From JAAUTT01 sp038213375 (GTDB lineage Bacteria; Bacteroidota; Bacteroidia; Bacteroidales; JAAUTT01), in assembly GCA_038213375.1 (NCBI GenBank), contig JBBQTB010000024.1, forward strand, positions 16,887 through 80,886: 64,000 nucleotides of DNA, read 5' to 3'. The position numbers were made by a program, and so were the translations under genes. Under the pieces are notes generated by a model. That model did not search any database. It was not told where the DNA came from and saw nothing but the letters and a program-made list of their open reading frames with translations. Every line of letters begins with the position of its first letter. Within the stretch, counting starts at the first letter, position 1. Positions 29,488-38,542 of the stretch are shown here, in pieces.

Positions 29488-30130
29488 TGGCAATGCACAA
29501 ATTATTCCGATTGAAAAAAGCTATGAATGGGTAAGGGGGATCCGTATTGGCTTTGATATATCGAGGTTTGGATTACCGATCGTCCAAAAAGGTCGCAATG
29601 CCGCGGAGTTTTCAATTGATACTGAATTGAAACGTAATTTTTATCCCACTTTCGAAGCCGGATTCGAAAACTCAACGGCAAATAACGACAGAATCACCTA
29701 CAAATCGAATGGAATTTACGGTCGGCTTGGGTTCGATTACAATATATTAAAACGCGATGATCCTACAACCCGAAATGCATTTCTATTAGGTATTCGTTAT
29801 GGATTTTCGGCTTCAAAACAGACAACTGATTGGAATATTGAAAGCAACTATTGGGGTGAAGCCCCTAAAGGTTCATCGTCGGATATTATGGGAACACATT
29901 GGATGGAACTTGCTGTGGGCTTAAAAGTAGAAGTGCTTCAGAATTTGTTCCTGGGATGGTCAATACGCGAGCGGATACTTTTTTCATCTACCAAAGTAAA
30001 CAATTATTCATATGCAATTCCCGGATTTGGCAATGGAGCTAACAATTCCAATTTGGGGATGAACTATTCAATCTATTATTCAATCCCTATCAAAAAGGTT
30101 AAAGTTATTGAAAAGATAAAAAAAGAGTAG
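29420..30130 (+). CDS. DUF6048-type outer-membrane protein
   Basis: A 236-residue protein with a signal peptide (KLFFFAIWVFSINGNAQ) and a beta-barrel-like mature part (YEWVRGIRIGFDISRFG, FLLGIRYGFSAS, WMELAVGLKVEVLQNLFLGWSIRER, MNYSIYYSIP). It matches DUF6048, whose members pair with DUF6452 lipoproteins. The two are likely an outer-membrane barrel and lipoprotein working together; this is inferred from pairing only. The ATG at 29420 gives an overlap of 68 bases with the lipoprotein gene. A shorter start inside is not supported because the signal peptide would be lost. Confidence 0.75.
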   Translation: MFQPAFRKTVKLFFFAIWVFSINGNAQIIPIEKSYEWVRGIRIGFDISRFGLPIVQKGRNAAEFSIDTELKRNFYPTFEAGFENSTANNDRITYKSNGIYGRLGFDYNILKRDDPTTRNAFLLGIRYGFSASKQTTDWNIESNYWGEAPKGSSSDIMGTHWMELAVGLKVEVLQNLFLGWSIRERILFSSTKVNNYSYAIPGFGNGANNSNLGMNYSIYYSIPIKKVKVIEKIKKE

Positions 30131-30139
30131 CTAATAAAC

Positions 30140-30907
30140 TTACCCTCTGGTAAAAATCCATGTTTGTCCCTTTGTTAACCTTGAATTAAATACGTATCCT
30201 TCCTCATCGAAAGCCTTTAAATCTTCGGCATCGGAAAGTTTGTTCAGAATAATAAAACGGCTCATTAAACCACGCGCTTTCTTAGCAAATACCCCGATCA
30301 TATTGTAATTCCCATTTTTATGCTCACGAAATTCCGGAGTGATTATCGAAGCTTTAAGAGATTTGATGTTCACCGATTTGAAATATTCAACAGAAGCCAG
30401 ATTTATTAATATCGGTTTTGTCATCGCAGAAAGAGAAACGTTAAGTTTACGGGTAAGTTCGTCGCCCCAAAATTGATATAAGTTTGAACATTTTGCAGTT
30501 TTTAGTTTTATTCCCATTTCCAACCTGTATGGTTGTATTAAATCCAACGGACGAAGTAGCCCGTAAAGTCCAGATAGAATGCGGAGATGATCTTGCGCAA
30601 AGTTGTAATCCGAAGCCGAAAAAGTTTCTGCTTTCAAACCAAGATAAACATCACCTTTAAACAAGAGTATAGCCTGTTTGGAATTTTCGGTGGTAAAAGG
30701 TATACTCCATTGTGCATAACGCTCCGCATTCAATTGAGCAATAGACAGAGATACCTCCATTAAATCCATCAGACGTTTAACACTGTATTTTCGTAATTTT
30801 TCAATTAGCTTTTCCGAACGATCAAGATAACCAGGAATGGTAAATTCGTTAACCAACTTCTGGGGTTTAAAATCGAGTGTTTTCGATGGAGAAATGACAA
30901 TTAGCAT
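30140..30907 (-). CDS. yaaA: Peroxide stress protein YaaA
   Basis: A 255-residue member of the YaaA/DUF328 family, recognised by MLIVISPSKTLDF at the start, then QAILLFKGDVYLGL, the block LRILSGLYGLLRPLDLIQPYRLEMG split over residues near 90-115, and FWGDELTRKL. In E. coli YaaA binds DNA and lowers intracellular free iron during peroxide stress. Length is normal. It ends 9 bases from the convergent DUF6048 gene. Confidence 0.95.
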   Translation of the reverse strand: MLIVISPSKTLDFKPQKLVNEFTIPGYLDRSEKLIEKLRKYSVKRLMDLMEVSLSIAQLNAERYAQWSIPFTTENSKQAILLFKGDVYLGLKAETFSASDYNFAQDHLRILSGLYGLLRPLDLIQPYRLEMGIKLKTAKCSNLYQFWGDELTRKLNVSLSAMTKPILINLASVEYFKSVNIKSLKASIITPEFREHKNGNYNMIGVFAKKARGLMSRFIILNKLSDAEDLKAFDEEGYVFNSRLTKGQTWIFTRG

Positions 30908-31093
30908 AGACTATTTTTTTTATAAACCATCTTGTTTCCTAAAAGTTTAGCGTTAGGTGGATAAGTTTCCTGCGTTTAGCATTAAAAACCACAAAGGTTT
31001 AAATTAAGTAATTCGGGTTCATCAAAAATAGGAATGAATTGAAAATTCAAAAACATTGAAGGTTATAAAGCGTTTTCATGAAAAATAAGAACG

Positions 31094-33058
31094 ATGATAA
31101 CATTCAAAAATGAATTATATAAGTCACAAAACCCATATCTTTTGCAGCATAAAAATAATCCGGTAGCATGGAAGATCTGGGGTAAAGAGGCATTTGCCGA
31201 AGCAAAACAGAGAGATGTTCCTTTATTGGTTTCTATTGGATACTCCACCTGCCATTGGTGTCATGTAATGGCACATGAAGTATTTGAGGATAGCGAAGTA
31301 TCTAAAATAATGAACCAAACATTAGTGTGCATCAAAGTGGACCGTGAGGAACACCCTGAAGTTGATGAAGTATACATGGAGGCTTGTCAGAACATGAATG
31401 GCAGTGGTGGGTGGCCTCTTAACGTGCTAATGGATCATACTGGCAAACCTTTTTTTGCTACCACCTATGTACCTCTTGATAAATGGAAAACATTGCTTCA
31501 AAAAATTCAACTTGCATGGAAACAAAACCGTAAAGAAATTACCGATTTTGCAAATCAACTTTTAGCAACTTTGTCCGAAACAAAAACATCAGCCGATACT
31601 ATCCAAACAAATGAATTTAACAAGAAGTTATTTAACTTCCTGAACGAAAATTTCGACGAAAGCAATCCTGATTTCTCAGGAATAGGAAGAGCTCCTAGAT
31701 TTCCATCTCATTCGTTATACTATCATTTATTGAGCAAACGCATTATTGCCAAATCTATTGCGTCAAAATTGGAGAAGACAATGGAGGCCATTCAAGATAG
31801 CGGATTACATGACCGTGTTGGTGGAGGATTTCATCGATACAGCACCGATAAAGAATGGCGGTTACCACATTTTGAAAAGATGTTGTATGACAACGCTCAG
31901 ATGATTATGAACTTTGCTTTAGCTTCCGGACGATTTAACCGGCCTGATTTTTTACAAACAGCAGAGCGAGCAGCAGATTATCTAATTCGGGATATGTCAG
32001 TTTATGAAAATGGCGTATTTGCGGGATTTGCCAGTGCCGAAGATGCAGACGATTCCTTGGGTGAAGGCAGTTTTTATGCATGGACACCTAAGGAATTGGA
32101 GAAAATTCTTGGTTTAGCAACCGGTCAAAAAGTTGCAACCTACTGGAATGTGAAAGAGGATAGTAGCAATATTCATGGTGTTTATCCTTTTCGAATACCT
32201 CATCCCCGGGGTTCTGCTGACTTCTTAAAATTAGATTCATTAGCGAAACAGAAAGTTCGAATCGAATGGTTCCCAATCTACAATCGTTTACTCGAATATA
32301 GAAGCCATCGCCCCCGACCTTTTCTCGACATTAAAGTCCTCACAGATTGGAATGCTTTGGCGTTAATGGGTTTTTCGGTTCTTTTCGCCCATTCCGCAAC
32401 TGAAAAATATGGGCAAACAGCCCAACAACTGGCTGAACTGCTTATTGGAAAAATAAATCCGACTCATATCGAAAGGTTGCCTGGAAAGTCCGGACATTTA
32501 ACTGATTATGGTCATACGGCATTGGCCCTTTTCACTGCATGGGAAGTATTTGGTAAGGACACTTATCTAAAGGCTTCAAAAACTTTGATAAAGTTGGCGT
32601 TTGATAAATTTTCGACGAACGAAGGTCGATTGTTTACCAGCGACCCGGATTCTTATATACTTACCAGGTACGAAGAAAAATACGATCATGCTCAGCCGGC
32701 TGGAGCTCATAGTCTACTGTTAGCTTGGGTAAGAATTCGTAGCCTTGGGGAAATGCAGGAATATGATTCTCTGATTGATAAAATTCTGAAACACAGATCG
32801 AACCTCGTTAGTGATTTTCCAGTGATGAGCCCATCACTTCTATGCACGATGAATGAATATACAAATGGGCCGGTAACCCTCTCGTTGCCATCAAATTTCA
32901 GGATAAAATTTCCACAAATACTGCGTTGGATAGCCTCAGATTTAAGGTTTGTGGAAAGCCCGGAAAGTAATGTATTTCAATTGTGCGAGAACGACCGTTG
33001 CCTATTGCCTGCAAAGTCAATCGAAGATTTAGAGAAAACCTTGATATTTCAATGGTAA
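31094..33058 (+). CDS. DUF255 thioredoxin-fold / six-hairpin protein (SPATA20/YyaL-like)
   Basis: A 654-residue protein whose first 160 residues or so form the thioredoxin-like DUF255 domain, with NPYLLQHKNNPVAW and the redox motif STCHWCHVM (Cys53, Cys56), followed by a long alpha/alpha-toroid like that of N-acylglucosamine 2-epimerases (GGGFHRYSTDKEWRLPHFEK, SAEDADD, LTDWNALALMGF). This is the conserved YyaL/spermatogenesis-associated protein 20 family, present from bacteria to animals and without an established reaction. It is slightly shorter than the usual 670-690 residues but shows no break. Confidence 0.93.
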   Translation: MITFKNELYKSQNPYLLQHKNNPVAWKIWGKEAFAEAKQRDVPLLVSIGYSTCHWCHVMAHEVFEDSEVSKIMNQTLVCIKVDREEHPEVDEVYMEACQNMNGSGGWPLNVLMDHTGKPFFATTYVPLDKWKTLLQKIQLAWKQNRKEITDFANQLLATLSETKTSADTIQTNEFNKKLFNFLNENFDESNPDFSGIGRAPRFPSHSLYYHLLSKRIIAKSIASKLEKTMEAIQDSGLHDRVGGGFHRYSTDKEWRLPHFEKMLYDNAQMIMNFALASGRFNRPDFLQTAERAADYLIRDMSVYENGVFAGFASAEDADDSLGEGSFYAWTPKELEKILGLATGQKVATYWNVKEDSSNIHGVYPFRIPHPRGSADFLKLDSLAKQKVRIEWFPIYNRLLEYRSHRPRPFLDIKVLTDWNALALMGFSVLFAHSATEKYGQTAQQLAELLIGKINPTHIERLPGKSGHLTDYGHTALALFTAWEVFGKDTYLKASKTLIKLAFDKFSTNEGRLFTSDPDSYILTRYEEKYDHAQPAGAHSLLLAWVRIRSLGEMQEYDSLIDKILKHRSNLVSDFPVMSPSLLCTMNEYTNGPVTLSLPSNFRIKFPQILRWIASDLRFVESPESNVFQLCENDRCLLPAKSIEDLEKTLIFQW

Positions 33059-33117
33059 TTATTCTTATTATTTGACACAAATCCTGTAAAAGTTGACAAC
33101 CACCCATTTTTGTTCAA

Positions 33118-33146
33118 TTGTTGATAGGTAATTATTATTAAATTTG
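33118..33146 (+). promoter_or_regulatory. Bacteroidota-type promoter for the YbhN-like gene
   Basis: TTG at 33118-33120, an 18-base spacer and TAAATTTG at 33139-33146 match the TTG / TAnnTTTG promoter. The start codon lies 20 bases downstream, giving a very short leader. Confidence 0.6.
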
Positions 33147-33166
33147 CCATTCCTAATTTTTTAAGA

Positions 33167-34183
33167 ATGCAAATCGTTAAAAATATTCTGAAATATTCTC
33201 TCGTATTACTAATTGGAGTCGCACTATTTTGGTGGATTTACAAGGATATGGACCGGGAGACACTAAAAAAAGGGCTTTCAGAAGTTAATTATTTTTGGAT
33301 ACTTGCCTCAGTTATACTTTCGCAGATAAGTAACTGGAGCCGGGCTATTCGTTGGAAAATGCTCATTAAACCCTTAGGATACAACCCTAAAGTTAGTAAT
33401 ATTTTTTTATCGGTGGTGGTAATGTATTTCACAAACCTTATTATACCCAGGGCAGGCGAAGTTGCCAGATGCACCATTCTTGCCAAATACGAAAAAATAC
33501 CAGCATCAAAACTCATAGGAACTATGATTGTGGAGCGCATTGCCGACCTGCTCACCATGATGTTTCTTGCCGTTATCATCTTTGCCATCAATTTTGGAAT
33601 TGTAAAAGAATTTTTTTCTGTACATCCTGAAATAAATGAGAATTTTGTAAAACTTTTATCCATATCCAACATATTATTAGGAATAGCTGTAGTTGTGCTT
33701 ATTGTGATTATTTTTCTTTTAGTTAACCCCTTAAAGCATACGGGGATTAGTGAAAAAATAAACAAAGTTAAACACAATTTCAAAGCAGGTATTAAATCCA
33801 TTGTGATGCTGGAAAATATCTGGTATTTTGTTGGTCATACGTTACTTATTTTTACCCTCTGGTTTTTGATGCTTTACGCTGTTTTTATTGCATTTCCGCC
33901 AACCAATCACCTTACTATATGGGCTGGTATGTTCACTTTCCTGATGGGTGGACTTGCCATGCTTGCTCCGGTACAGGGAGGCATTGGCCCTTGGCATTTT
34001 ATGGTTATCGAATCATTATTCCTTTATGGAATAGATAAAACAGACGGAAAGATTTTTGCCCTGATAGCTCACTCGAGCACTAACCTTATTTATCTTCTTT
34101 TGGGATTGATAGCTTTACTCATATTGGCAATGGTAAATTCAAAGAGTAAGCATCACACTCATTCAAAAGTTTCGGATCACTAA
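33167..34183 (+). CDS. Lysylphosphatidylglycerol synthase-like transmembrane protein (YbhN/UPF0104)
   Basis: A 338-residue multi-pass inner-membrane protein of the flippase-like YbhN/AglD family. About eight membrane helices can be seen, including LVLLIGVALFWWIY at the start, the conserved segment SQISNWSRAIRWKMLIKPLG, RAGEVARCTILAKYE, MIVERIADLLTMMFL and APVQGGIGPWHFMV. There is no soluble aminoacyl-transferase domain, so it is not a full MprF. Homologues are thought to act in lipid or lipid-linked sugar handling, but the substrate is unknown. Confidence 0.9.
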   Translation: MQIVKNILKYSLVLLIGVALFWWIYKDMDRETLKKGLSEVNYFWILASVILSQISNWSRAIRWKMLIKPLGYNPKVSNIFLSVVVMYFTNLIIPRAGEVARCTILAKYEKIPASKLIGTMIVERIADLLTMMFLAVIIFAINFGIVKEFFSVHPEINENFVKLLSISNILLGIAVVVLIVIIFLLVNPLKHTGISEKINKVKHNFKAGIKSIVMLENIWYFVGHTLLIFTLWFLMLYAVFIAFPPTNHLTIWAGMFTFLMGGLAMLAPVQGGIGPWHFMVIESLFLYGIDKTDGKIFALIAHSSTNLIYLLLGLIALLILAMVNSKSKHHTHSKVSDH

Positions 34184-34214
34184 TCTATTCATCAATTTAA
34201 ATCGATTTATTTTC

Positions 34215-35333
34215 TTAATACCATTTAAACAACTTCAATCCGACAACAAACGATACCGTACCGATGGTTGTGAGTGCCAGTGCTTCGCGCCAAATATCAG
34301 CAAAGCCAGCACCTTCATTAAAAATACTTCTAAAACTATCGGCAATCATAGTCAGGGGCAGGTTTCTGATGATAGGCAATGTCCAATCTGGAAAATTATG
34401 ATAACTGAAAAAAACACCTGACACCACCATCATTGGCGTAACCAAAGCATTAATGATGCCATTCCCGACTTCGGGGTTGGCTGTATGTGATGATATTAGA
34501 ATAGAAATACCAGAAAAGGCAATATTCCCGGCTAAAAATATAACAATCAAAGCAGGCCAGCTTCCCTGAACTTTTATACCAAAATACAACCAGGCAAACA
34601 CAAAAAGCAGAAGAGCTTCCATCACATTCATAGTTAACCGGGCAGTTATCAGTGCAAACAAAAAGTTCGACTTTTTCATGGGTGTTGCCACCATGCGTCG
34701 TAATAATTTTTTAGAACGACGGTCGATAATGGTATAACTGATTCCCCATGCACAAGCCATCATTACACCCATTGCCAGCAAACCCGGAATTAAAAAATCA
34801 ACATACCTTGTGCCAGTCAATGTTAACGGTTCGATGCTTGATTGGTTCTGTGTATAAAACGATGATCCATACACAAAAAGATTTGCGATAAGTTGGTAAT
34901 CAGTTTTAACCTCAGAATTTGCCGGATCAAAATGATATTTAGTCTCCGATGATTTGTCTTCAATAATCATAGATACTTTGCCCTTTTTGAGCATCGTATA
35001 GGCATTTGCCCAGGATGTTTCTATAAACACAAGATTTACATTTCCAAGTTTTGCGTTTTTTAGCTCCATCGTATATGAACTATCCTTTTTAACGGCATTT
35101 GCAGCTAAATAGCTTGCCAGTTTTGTTTCATGAATCGAATCCGTTACTGAAATGACTTTTACAATGGCTAATTTTGAGGTTACTACGCCTTTTTGAGTAA
35201 ATGCAATTCCAAGACCCCAGGCCATCAAAATTGGGAAAACCACTCCCCAAAAGATCACGGCCGGTTCGCGAATAATTTCAGCAAAATGAGCAATAGTTAA
35301 TCGATAAAGCTGATGGTTGGTTATTTTATTCAT
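34215..35333 (-). CDS. ABC-2 type transporter permease
   Basis: A permease of about 372 residues in the ABC-2 family. One membrane helix near the start (AVIFWGVVFPILMAWGLGIAF) is followed by a large extracytoplasmic loop (about 40-180) and then a bundle of five helices with FLIPGLLAMGVMMACAWGISY and the block GVFFSYHNFPDW. The start at 35333 (MNKITNHQLYRLT) overlaps the end of the ATPase gene by 8 bases; the longer frame to 35393 would lie far inside the ATPase gene and is less likely. Together with the ATPase it makes a two-gene exporter of the kind that moves drugs, lipids or polysaccharides; the cargo is unknown. Confidence 0.92.
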   Translation of the reverse strand: MNKITNHQLYRLTIAHFAEIIREPAVIFWGVVFPILMAWGLGIAFTQKGVVTSKLAIVKVISVTDSIHETKLASYLAANAVKKDSSYTMELKNAKLGNVNLVFIETSWANAYTMLKKGKVSMIIEDKSSETKYHFDPANSEVKTDYQLIANLFVYGSSFYTQNQSSIEPLTLTGTRYVDFLIPGLLAMGVMMACAWGISYTIIDRRSKKLLRRMVATPMKKSNFLFALITARLTMNVMEALLLFVFAWLYFGIKVQGSWPALIVIFLAGNIAFSGISILISSHTANPEVGNGIINALVTPMMVVSGVFFSYHNFPDWTLPIIRNLPLTMIADSFRSIFNEGAGFADIWREALALTTIGTVSFVVGLKLFKWY

Positions 35334-36066
35334 ATAAATGGCGTCCTGTGAGTGAAATAAACAATTCGTCCAACGAGTGATGACCGCCTCCAAGAGTAAG
35401 TATTTCCTGTAGCGTACCTTCGGCTAAAATTTTTCCCTCGTCCATGATCACGATTCGATCGCAGAGGTATTCGGCTTCTTCCATGTAGTGAGAGGTAAGT
35501 ATTAGAGATGTTTTCTGCTCTTTCTTCAGGTCGAGCAATATATTCCATATCTCCCGACGTGCATTTGGATCGAGACCAGTGGTGGGCTCGTCAAGAAGCA
35601 GAATTTTAGGTTTGTTAAGCAGTGCGACACCCAACGCCAATCGCTGACGTTGACCACCCGACAAATTGTTTACATACGATTTTTTCTTTTCCTCCAAACC
35701 AATAAGTTTAAAAACTTCATCTACCCTATCGATACCTAACTTGTAAAAGCTGGCAAATAAACGCATGGTTTCATATGCAGTAAGTTTGTCCATAAACCGG
35801 GTTTCCTGAAGCGATAGACCAATCATCTGATGAAGATCATGCTGATGGTTTTTCCATTGTTTACCGGAAATGAATATCTCTCCTGCATCGGGATGTTGAA
35901 TGCCTTCAATCATTTCAACCAATGTGGTTTTTCCGGCCCCATTCGGCCCCAGCAATGCAAGAAACTCGCCAGTCTTAATCATCAGGTCTACCCCTTTAAC
36001 CGCATGCACATCCTTAAAAGATTTCTTCACGTGCCGGACGTCAACAATATATTCATTGTTTGTCAT
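35326..36066 (-). CDS. ABC transporter ATP-binding protein
   Basis: A 246-residue ATPase with Walker A GPNGAGKTTL, Q-loop in IGLSLQETRF, signature NLSGGQRQRLALG, Walker B ILLLDEPTTGLDP and the H-loop in LILTSHYMEEAEYLCD. The sequence belongs to the DrrA/CcmA-like exporter branch with no C-terminal extension. It is the first gene of a two-gene unit with the ABC-2 permease, with 8-base overlap. Confidence 0.95.
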   Translation of the reverse strand: MTNNEYIVDVRHVKKSFKDVHAVKGVDLMIKTGEFLALLGPNGAGKTTLVEMIEGIQHPDAGEIFISGKQWKNHQHDLHQMIGLSLQETRFMDKLTAYETMRLFASFYKLGIDRVDEVFKLIGLEEKKKSYVNNLSGGQRQRLALGVALLNKPKILLLDEPTTGLDPNARREIWNILLDLKKEQKTSLILTSHYMEEAEYLCDRIVIMDEGKILAEGTLQEILTLGGGHHSLDELFISLTGRHLYE

Positions 36067-36363
36067 AAAAAGGTCGTAATTGCCAATTTGTAAGTTATAA
36101 TAAAGAGCATTAAGTAATTAATAATTAGTATTTTTATAGTGAATCATATATAATTGAAGTAAATATAACTGTCTTTTAATCTTCAACTCATGCATTATCC
36201 AATTATTTCACATTTTCAAAGCATAGCCGTCTTACTAAAAAGCGTAAGAGTTGATTTTCATATGCCTTCAACCTTAGACAAATTTCTTTGAAAATAGTTT
36301 TTATCTTAACTTTTGGATTTCAAAATTAACGATCAAGTAACCTTCTATATTGTACTAACTTTT

Positions 36364-36371
36364 TACCTTTG
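36364..36371 (+). promoter_or_regulatory. Possible -7 promoter box (TACCTTTG) ahead of the GNAT remnant
   Basis: TACCTTTG fits the Bacteroidota -7 consensus and lies about 130 bases before the ATG of the GNAT remnant. The nearest TTG is too close, so it is a half-match. It may be the relic promoter of the lost gene. Confidence 0.3.
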
Positions 36372-36502
36372 TATTAAGCCGACGTTAAAATGGTTTATTA
36401 TTGTTAACCGACCGGCTATCCACTGGCAGGATGTTTAATCCATACCAAAGGTATATTTAGCAGTAACAATTTCGACCATCTAACCATTTAAAATAAAATT
36501 TT

Positions 36503-36620
36503 ATGGATATCACATACCAAATTGGCGTTGTGCCCCCCGATAAGGCAAATTGTGGATTTTTATCCTAAGATTGGCTTCAAAAAAGTAGAAAATGGATTTA
36601 TAATTAATTGCACTGAATAA
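36503..36620 (+). pseudogene. Remnant of a GNAT acetyltransferase gene with internal deletion
   Basis: An ATG at 36503 opens a frame reading MDITYQIGVVPPDK, which looks like the start of a GNAT-family N-acetyltransferase, then ends after 21 residues. From 36546 a different frame reads QIVDFYPKIGFKKVENGF and then IINCTE before a stop at 36620, which looks like the C-terminal end of the same kind of protein (the YPKIGF segment). The whole acetyl-CoA binding core is missing. The simplest reading is a gene reduced to its two ends by an internal deletion with frame change. This rests on recognition of short family motifs. Confidence 0.55.
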
Positions 36621-36699
36621 AAGGATAGTAATAAGAACCTTGAGCCTCTTGATGAGACTTAATACTCATAAAAAACACAATAAAATTAAGATAAAATAT

Positions 36700-36737
36700 G
36701 CCACGAATGCACGAATAATTATTCGTGCATTCGTGGC
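36700..36737. repeat. 38-bp perfect palindrome
   Basis: The sequence GCCACGAATGCACGAATAA followed by its exact reverse complement forms a perfect 38-bp palindrome with no loop. It sits in the 784-base gap between the ABC ATPase gene and arfB, after the GNAT remnant. The flanks are AT-rich and could extend the stem imperfectly (ATAAAATAT against ATTATTTAA), so it could act as a two-way terminator. A related string, GCCACGAATTACACGAATT, occurs inside the inverted-repeat element at 37.8 kb, which suggests a dispersed repeat. Confidence 0.8.
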
Positions 36738-36850
36738 TATTATTTAATTTATTCTTGTAAAAAACATTGTTATCTGTTTCATTTGTTTTTTAATCCGGCG
36801 AAGCCAGATTCTATAGCATGCGACTTACATCCCGATGCTTATAACATTTT

Positions 36851-37267
36851 TTAGTCTTCCGAAATTCTACGGGATGTTTTTTTTCCACCAATGATTCGTT
36901 TTGTTTCCAGCCTTTTTTCTTTCGAGGCTTTTGTAGGTCTGGTGGGTTTTCTTTTGATCCTGGGTGTTAATGCCTTTTCGATCATCATATAAAATTTCTC
37001 GATTGCAATTTCTTTGTTCTTTAGCTGTGATCGTTCGGTTTGAGAAACGATGATCAGATATCCATCAATACTAATTTTATTGACTAATTTGTGGTGAATA
37101 ATTACTCTTTCGTGGTCAGTTAAAAGTTGTGAATCAGAAACATGGAAACGAAGTTCCACCTTAGTATTCACTTTATTCACATTTTGTCCGCCGGCACCAC
37201 TGCTTCGTGAGGCAGTAATTATAAATTCGTTTGAAAAATCTCTTCCGTTAATAATATCAGTTTGCAT
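36851..37267 (-). CDS. arfB: Alternative ribosome-rescue factor ArfB (peptidyl-tRNA hydrolase)
   Basis: A 138-residue protein of the YaeJ/ICT1 class. The catalytic GGQ motif (residues 26-28) is in SRSSGAGGQNVNKVNTKVEL, and the basic tail (RIKRKPTRPTKASKEKR, then GGKKTSRR) is the part that enters the empty mRNA channel of stalled ribosomes. It frees peptides from ribosomes lacking a stop codon. I start at ATG 37267; a TTG at 37312 that overlaps the preceding stop codon is possible but would add an odd N-terminal extension. The gene follows the DUF6483-like gene by 41 bases. Confidence 0.93.
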   Translation of the reverse strand: MQTDIINGRDFSNEFIITASRSSGAGGQNVNKVNTKVELRFHVSDSQLLTDHERVIIHHKLVNKISIDGYLIIVSQTERSQLKNKEIAIEKFYMMIEKALTPRIKRKPTRPTKASKEKRLETKRIIGGKKTSRRISED

Positions 37268-37308
37268 GTATTTTGTGTCTTGGATTTTAATTCTTGGTTC
37301 TTTATTAA

Positions 37309-37743
37309 TCAATCATCGCTTGGTCTATTCGGTTCGCGTAACCTATCCAGTTGAAGGTTTATTTCGGTCATTTTCTTCACTCTGTCAATTGAATAATTTT
37401 TTGATTGAGATTGAGATTGTTCATATAGTTGCAATGATTTTTCGAATGTATTTATCGCTGTAATAACATGGTTCAATTCGAGGTGAATCTCAGCCATAAT
37501 TTTTAATAGCTCGGCAAGTATTTCTAATTGCTCCGGTGGAAAAGACGTATTTAGAAGTAAATTTTCGAAATCTTCATCATTTTCTGATAGTGCTTTGATA
37601 TCAATTTTCAGAAGTTTTTGAGAAGTTTCGCTAATTACTTCAAAGGCCTGTTCGTAATCCTTTTCTACTTTTAATTTCAGAATGATGCTCATAAACCTGA
37701 AAAAGTCCTCAATCATGCGGAGTATAAAATCTTTCTGATACAT
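37309..37743 (-). CDS. DUF6483-like protein
   Basis: A 144-residue alpha-helical protein that begins MYQKDFILRMIEDFFRFM, a start typical of the DUF6483 family, and continues with helical segments holding a TPR-like pattern (EHL-type ELNHVITAINTFEKSLQLYE). No function is established. I use the ATG at 37743, because the conserved block begins there; the frame extends eight codons further upstream. It precedes arfB on the same strand and may be cotranscribed. Confidence 0.7.
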   Translation of the reverse strand: MYQKDFILRMIEDFFRFMSIILKLKVEKDYEQAFEVISETSQKLLKIDIKALSENDEDFENLLLNTSFPPEQLEILAELLKIMAEIHLELNHVITAINTFEKSLQLYEQSQSQSKNYSIDRVKKMTEINLQLDRLREPNRPSDD

Positions 37744-37821
37744 AAATGATGATTTTTGTATTATCAAATAAAAAATCGATTATTCAAACGCATCACAGTT
37801 ATCTTTTGTGATTTAAGAGTT

Positions 37822-37941
37822 GAGTCAACTCTAAAAAGTCCTTTTGCCACGAATTACACGAATTTAACATGTTATTATTCAGCAGTATATGAAACTATAA
37901 ATACTACGAATTACCAAAAACATCGTTTTTGGAGTGGACTC
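37822..37941. mobile_element. MITE-like inverted-repeat element, copy 1 (120 bp)
   Basis: The left end GAGTCAACTCTAAAAAG and the inverted right end GAGTCCACTCCAAAAAC match at 14 of the first 16 bases. The element is flanked by the direct repeat AGAGTT at 37816-37821 and 37942-37947, exactly adjoining both ends, as expected of a target-site duplication. It contains no open frame, so it could only move with a transposase supplied elsewhere. Its middle (TTATTAT followed by GTATATGAA) is similar to the second copy near 60.3 kb. It also holds GCCACGAATTACACGAATT, related to the palindrome at 36.7 kb. Confidence 0.75.
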
Positions 37942-38135
37942 AGAGTTTAAAGGTATAAAATAATTTGAATGTGGAAATTTGATCCCTTTATTCAGCTGGC
38001 AGAATCGATTTAGTCAAATATCCTAATTTGATGAAGGGGTTGATGTATTTCGAATGATTAATCAATGTATGTTTGTACTAGAGATAATTTGTTTTTGATT
38101 TGCATACATTGCAGATCTTTTAAAATACTAAGGCG

Positions 38136-38411
38136 ATGGCGACGGTTAAATTAGGAATGATTCTGGGATTAATATTGAGTACCTTCGGAACTATTCTTAT
38201 TTGGATTGATAGCCAGTTATTTATTAAACGAATTATGGGGTTTCTCATAGAAGTAATTTCAAGCATCGGGGTGAAGAAGGAAAAGAATGCAAATCAAGAC
38301 AACTTCAATGTTCTGCGAAAATCAATTCAGGAATTTACACAATTTAAAACGAGAGGTTTCATTCTTTTGCTTTTCGGTTTTATGGTTCAGATAATATCTG
38401 TATTGTTGTAG
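38136..38411 (+). CDS. Small two-helix membrane protein, unknown
   Basis: A 91-residue protein with a membrane helix at each end (LGMILGLILSTFGTILIWI near 6-24, and GFILLLFGFMVQIISVLL at the end), joined by a charged middle (KKEKNANQDNFNVLRKSI). I do not recognise the family. The start is ATG with no alternative ahead of the first helix. It stands 131 bases before mazG on the same strand. The codon pattern and clear membrane layout support a real gene, but this is not certain. Confidence 0.6.
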   Translation: MATVKLGMILGLILSTFGTILIWIDSQLFIKRIMGFLIEVISSIGVKKEKNANQDNFNVLRKSIQEFTQFKTRGFILLLFGFMVQIISVLL

Positions 38412-38542
38412 GTTACATCAACAATCTGGTTTATTCAAAAACTATTCTTCCTACCTGTCAACCTTTCTTAAAAAAATGGATAACATAAGCGATTTGCAGT
38501 TATTGCCCTCGCACATCATTTCAATCATTATACAAAAATACC

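Noticed and set aside
33289..33801. Minus-strand frame of 170 residues inside the YbhN-like gene
   Set aside because: It mirrors the hydrophobic coding sequence of the real gene on the other strand and shows no family motif.
37268..37312. TTG start for arfB overlapping the upstream stop codon
   Set aside because: It would add 15 residues outside the conserved fold, while ATG 37267 gives the usual family length.
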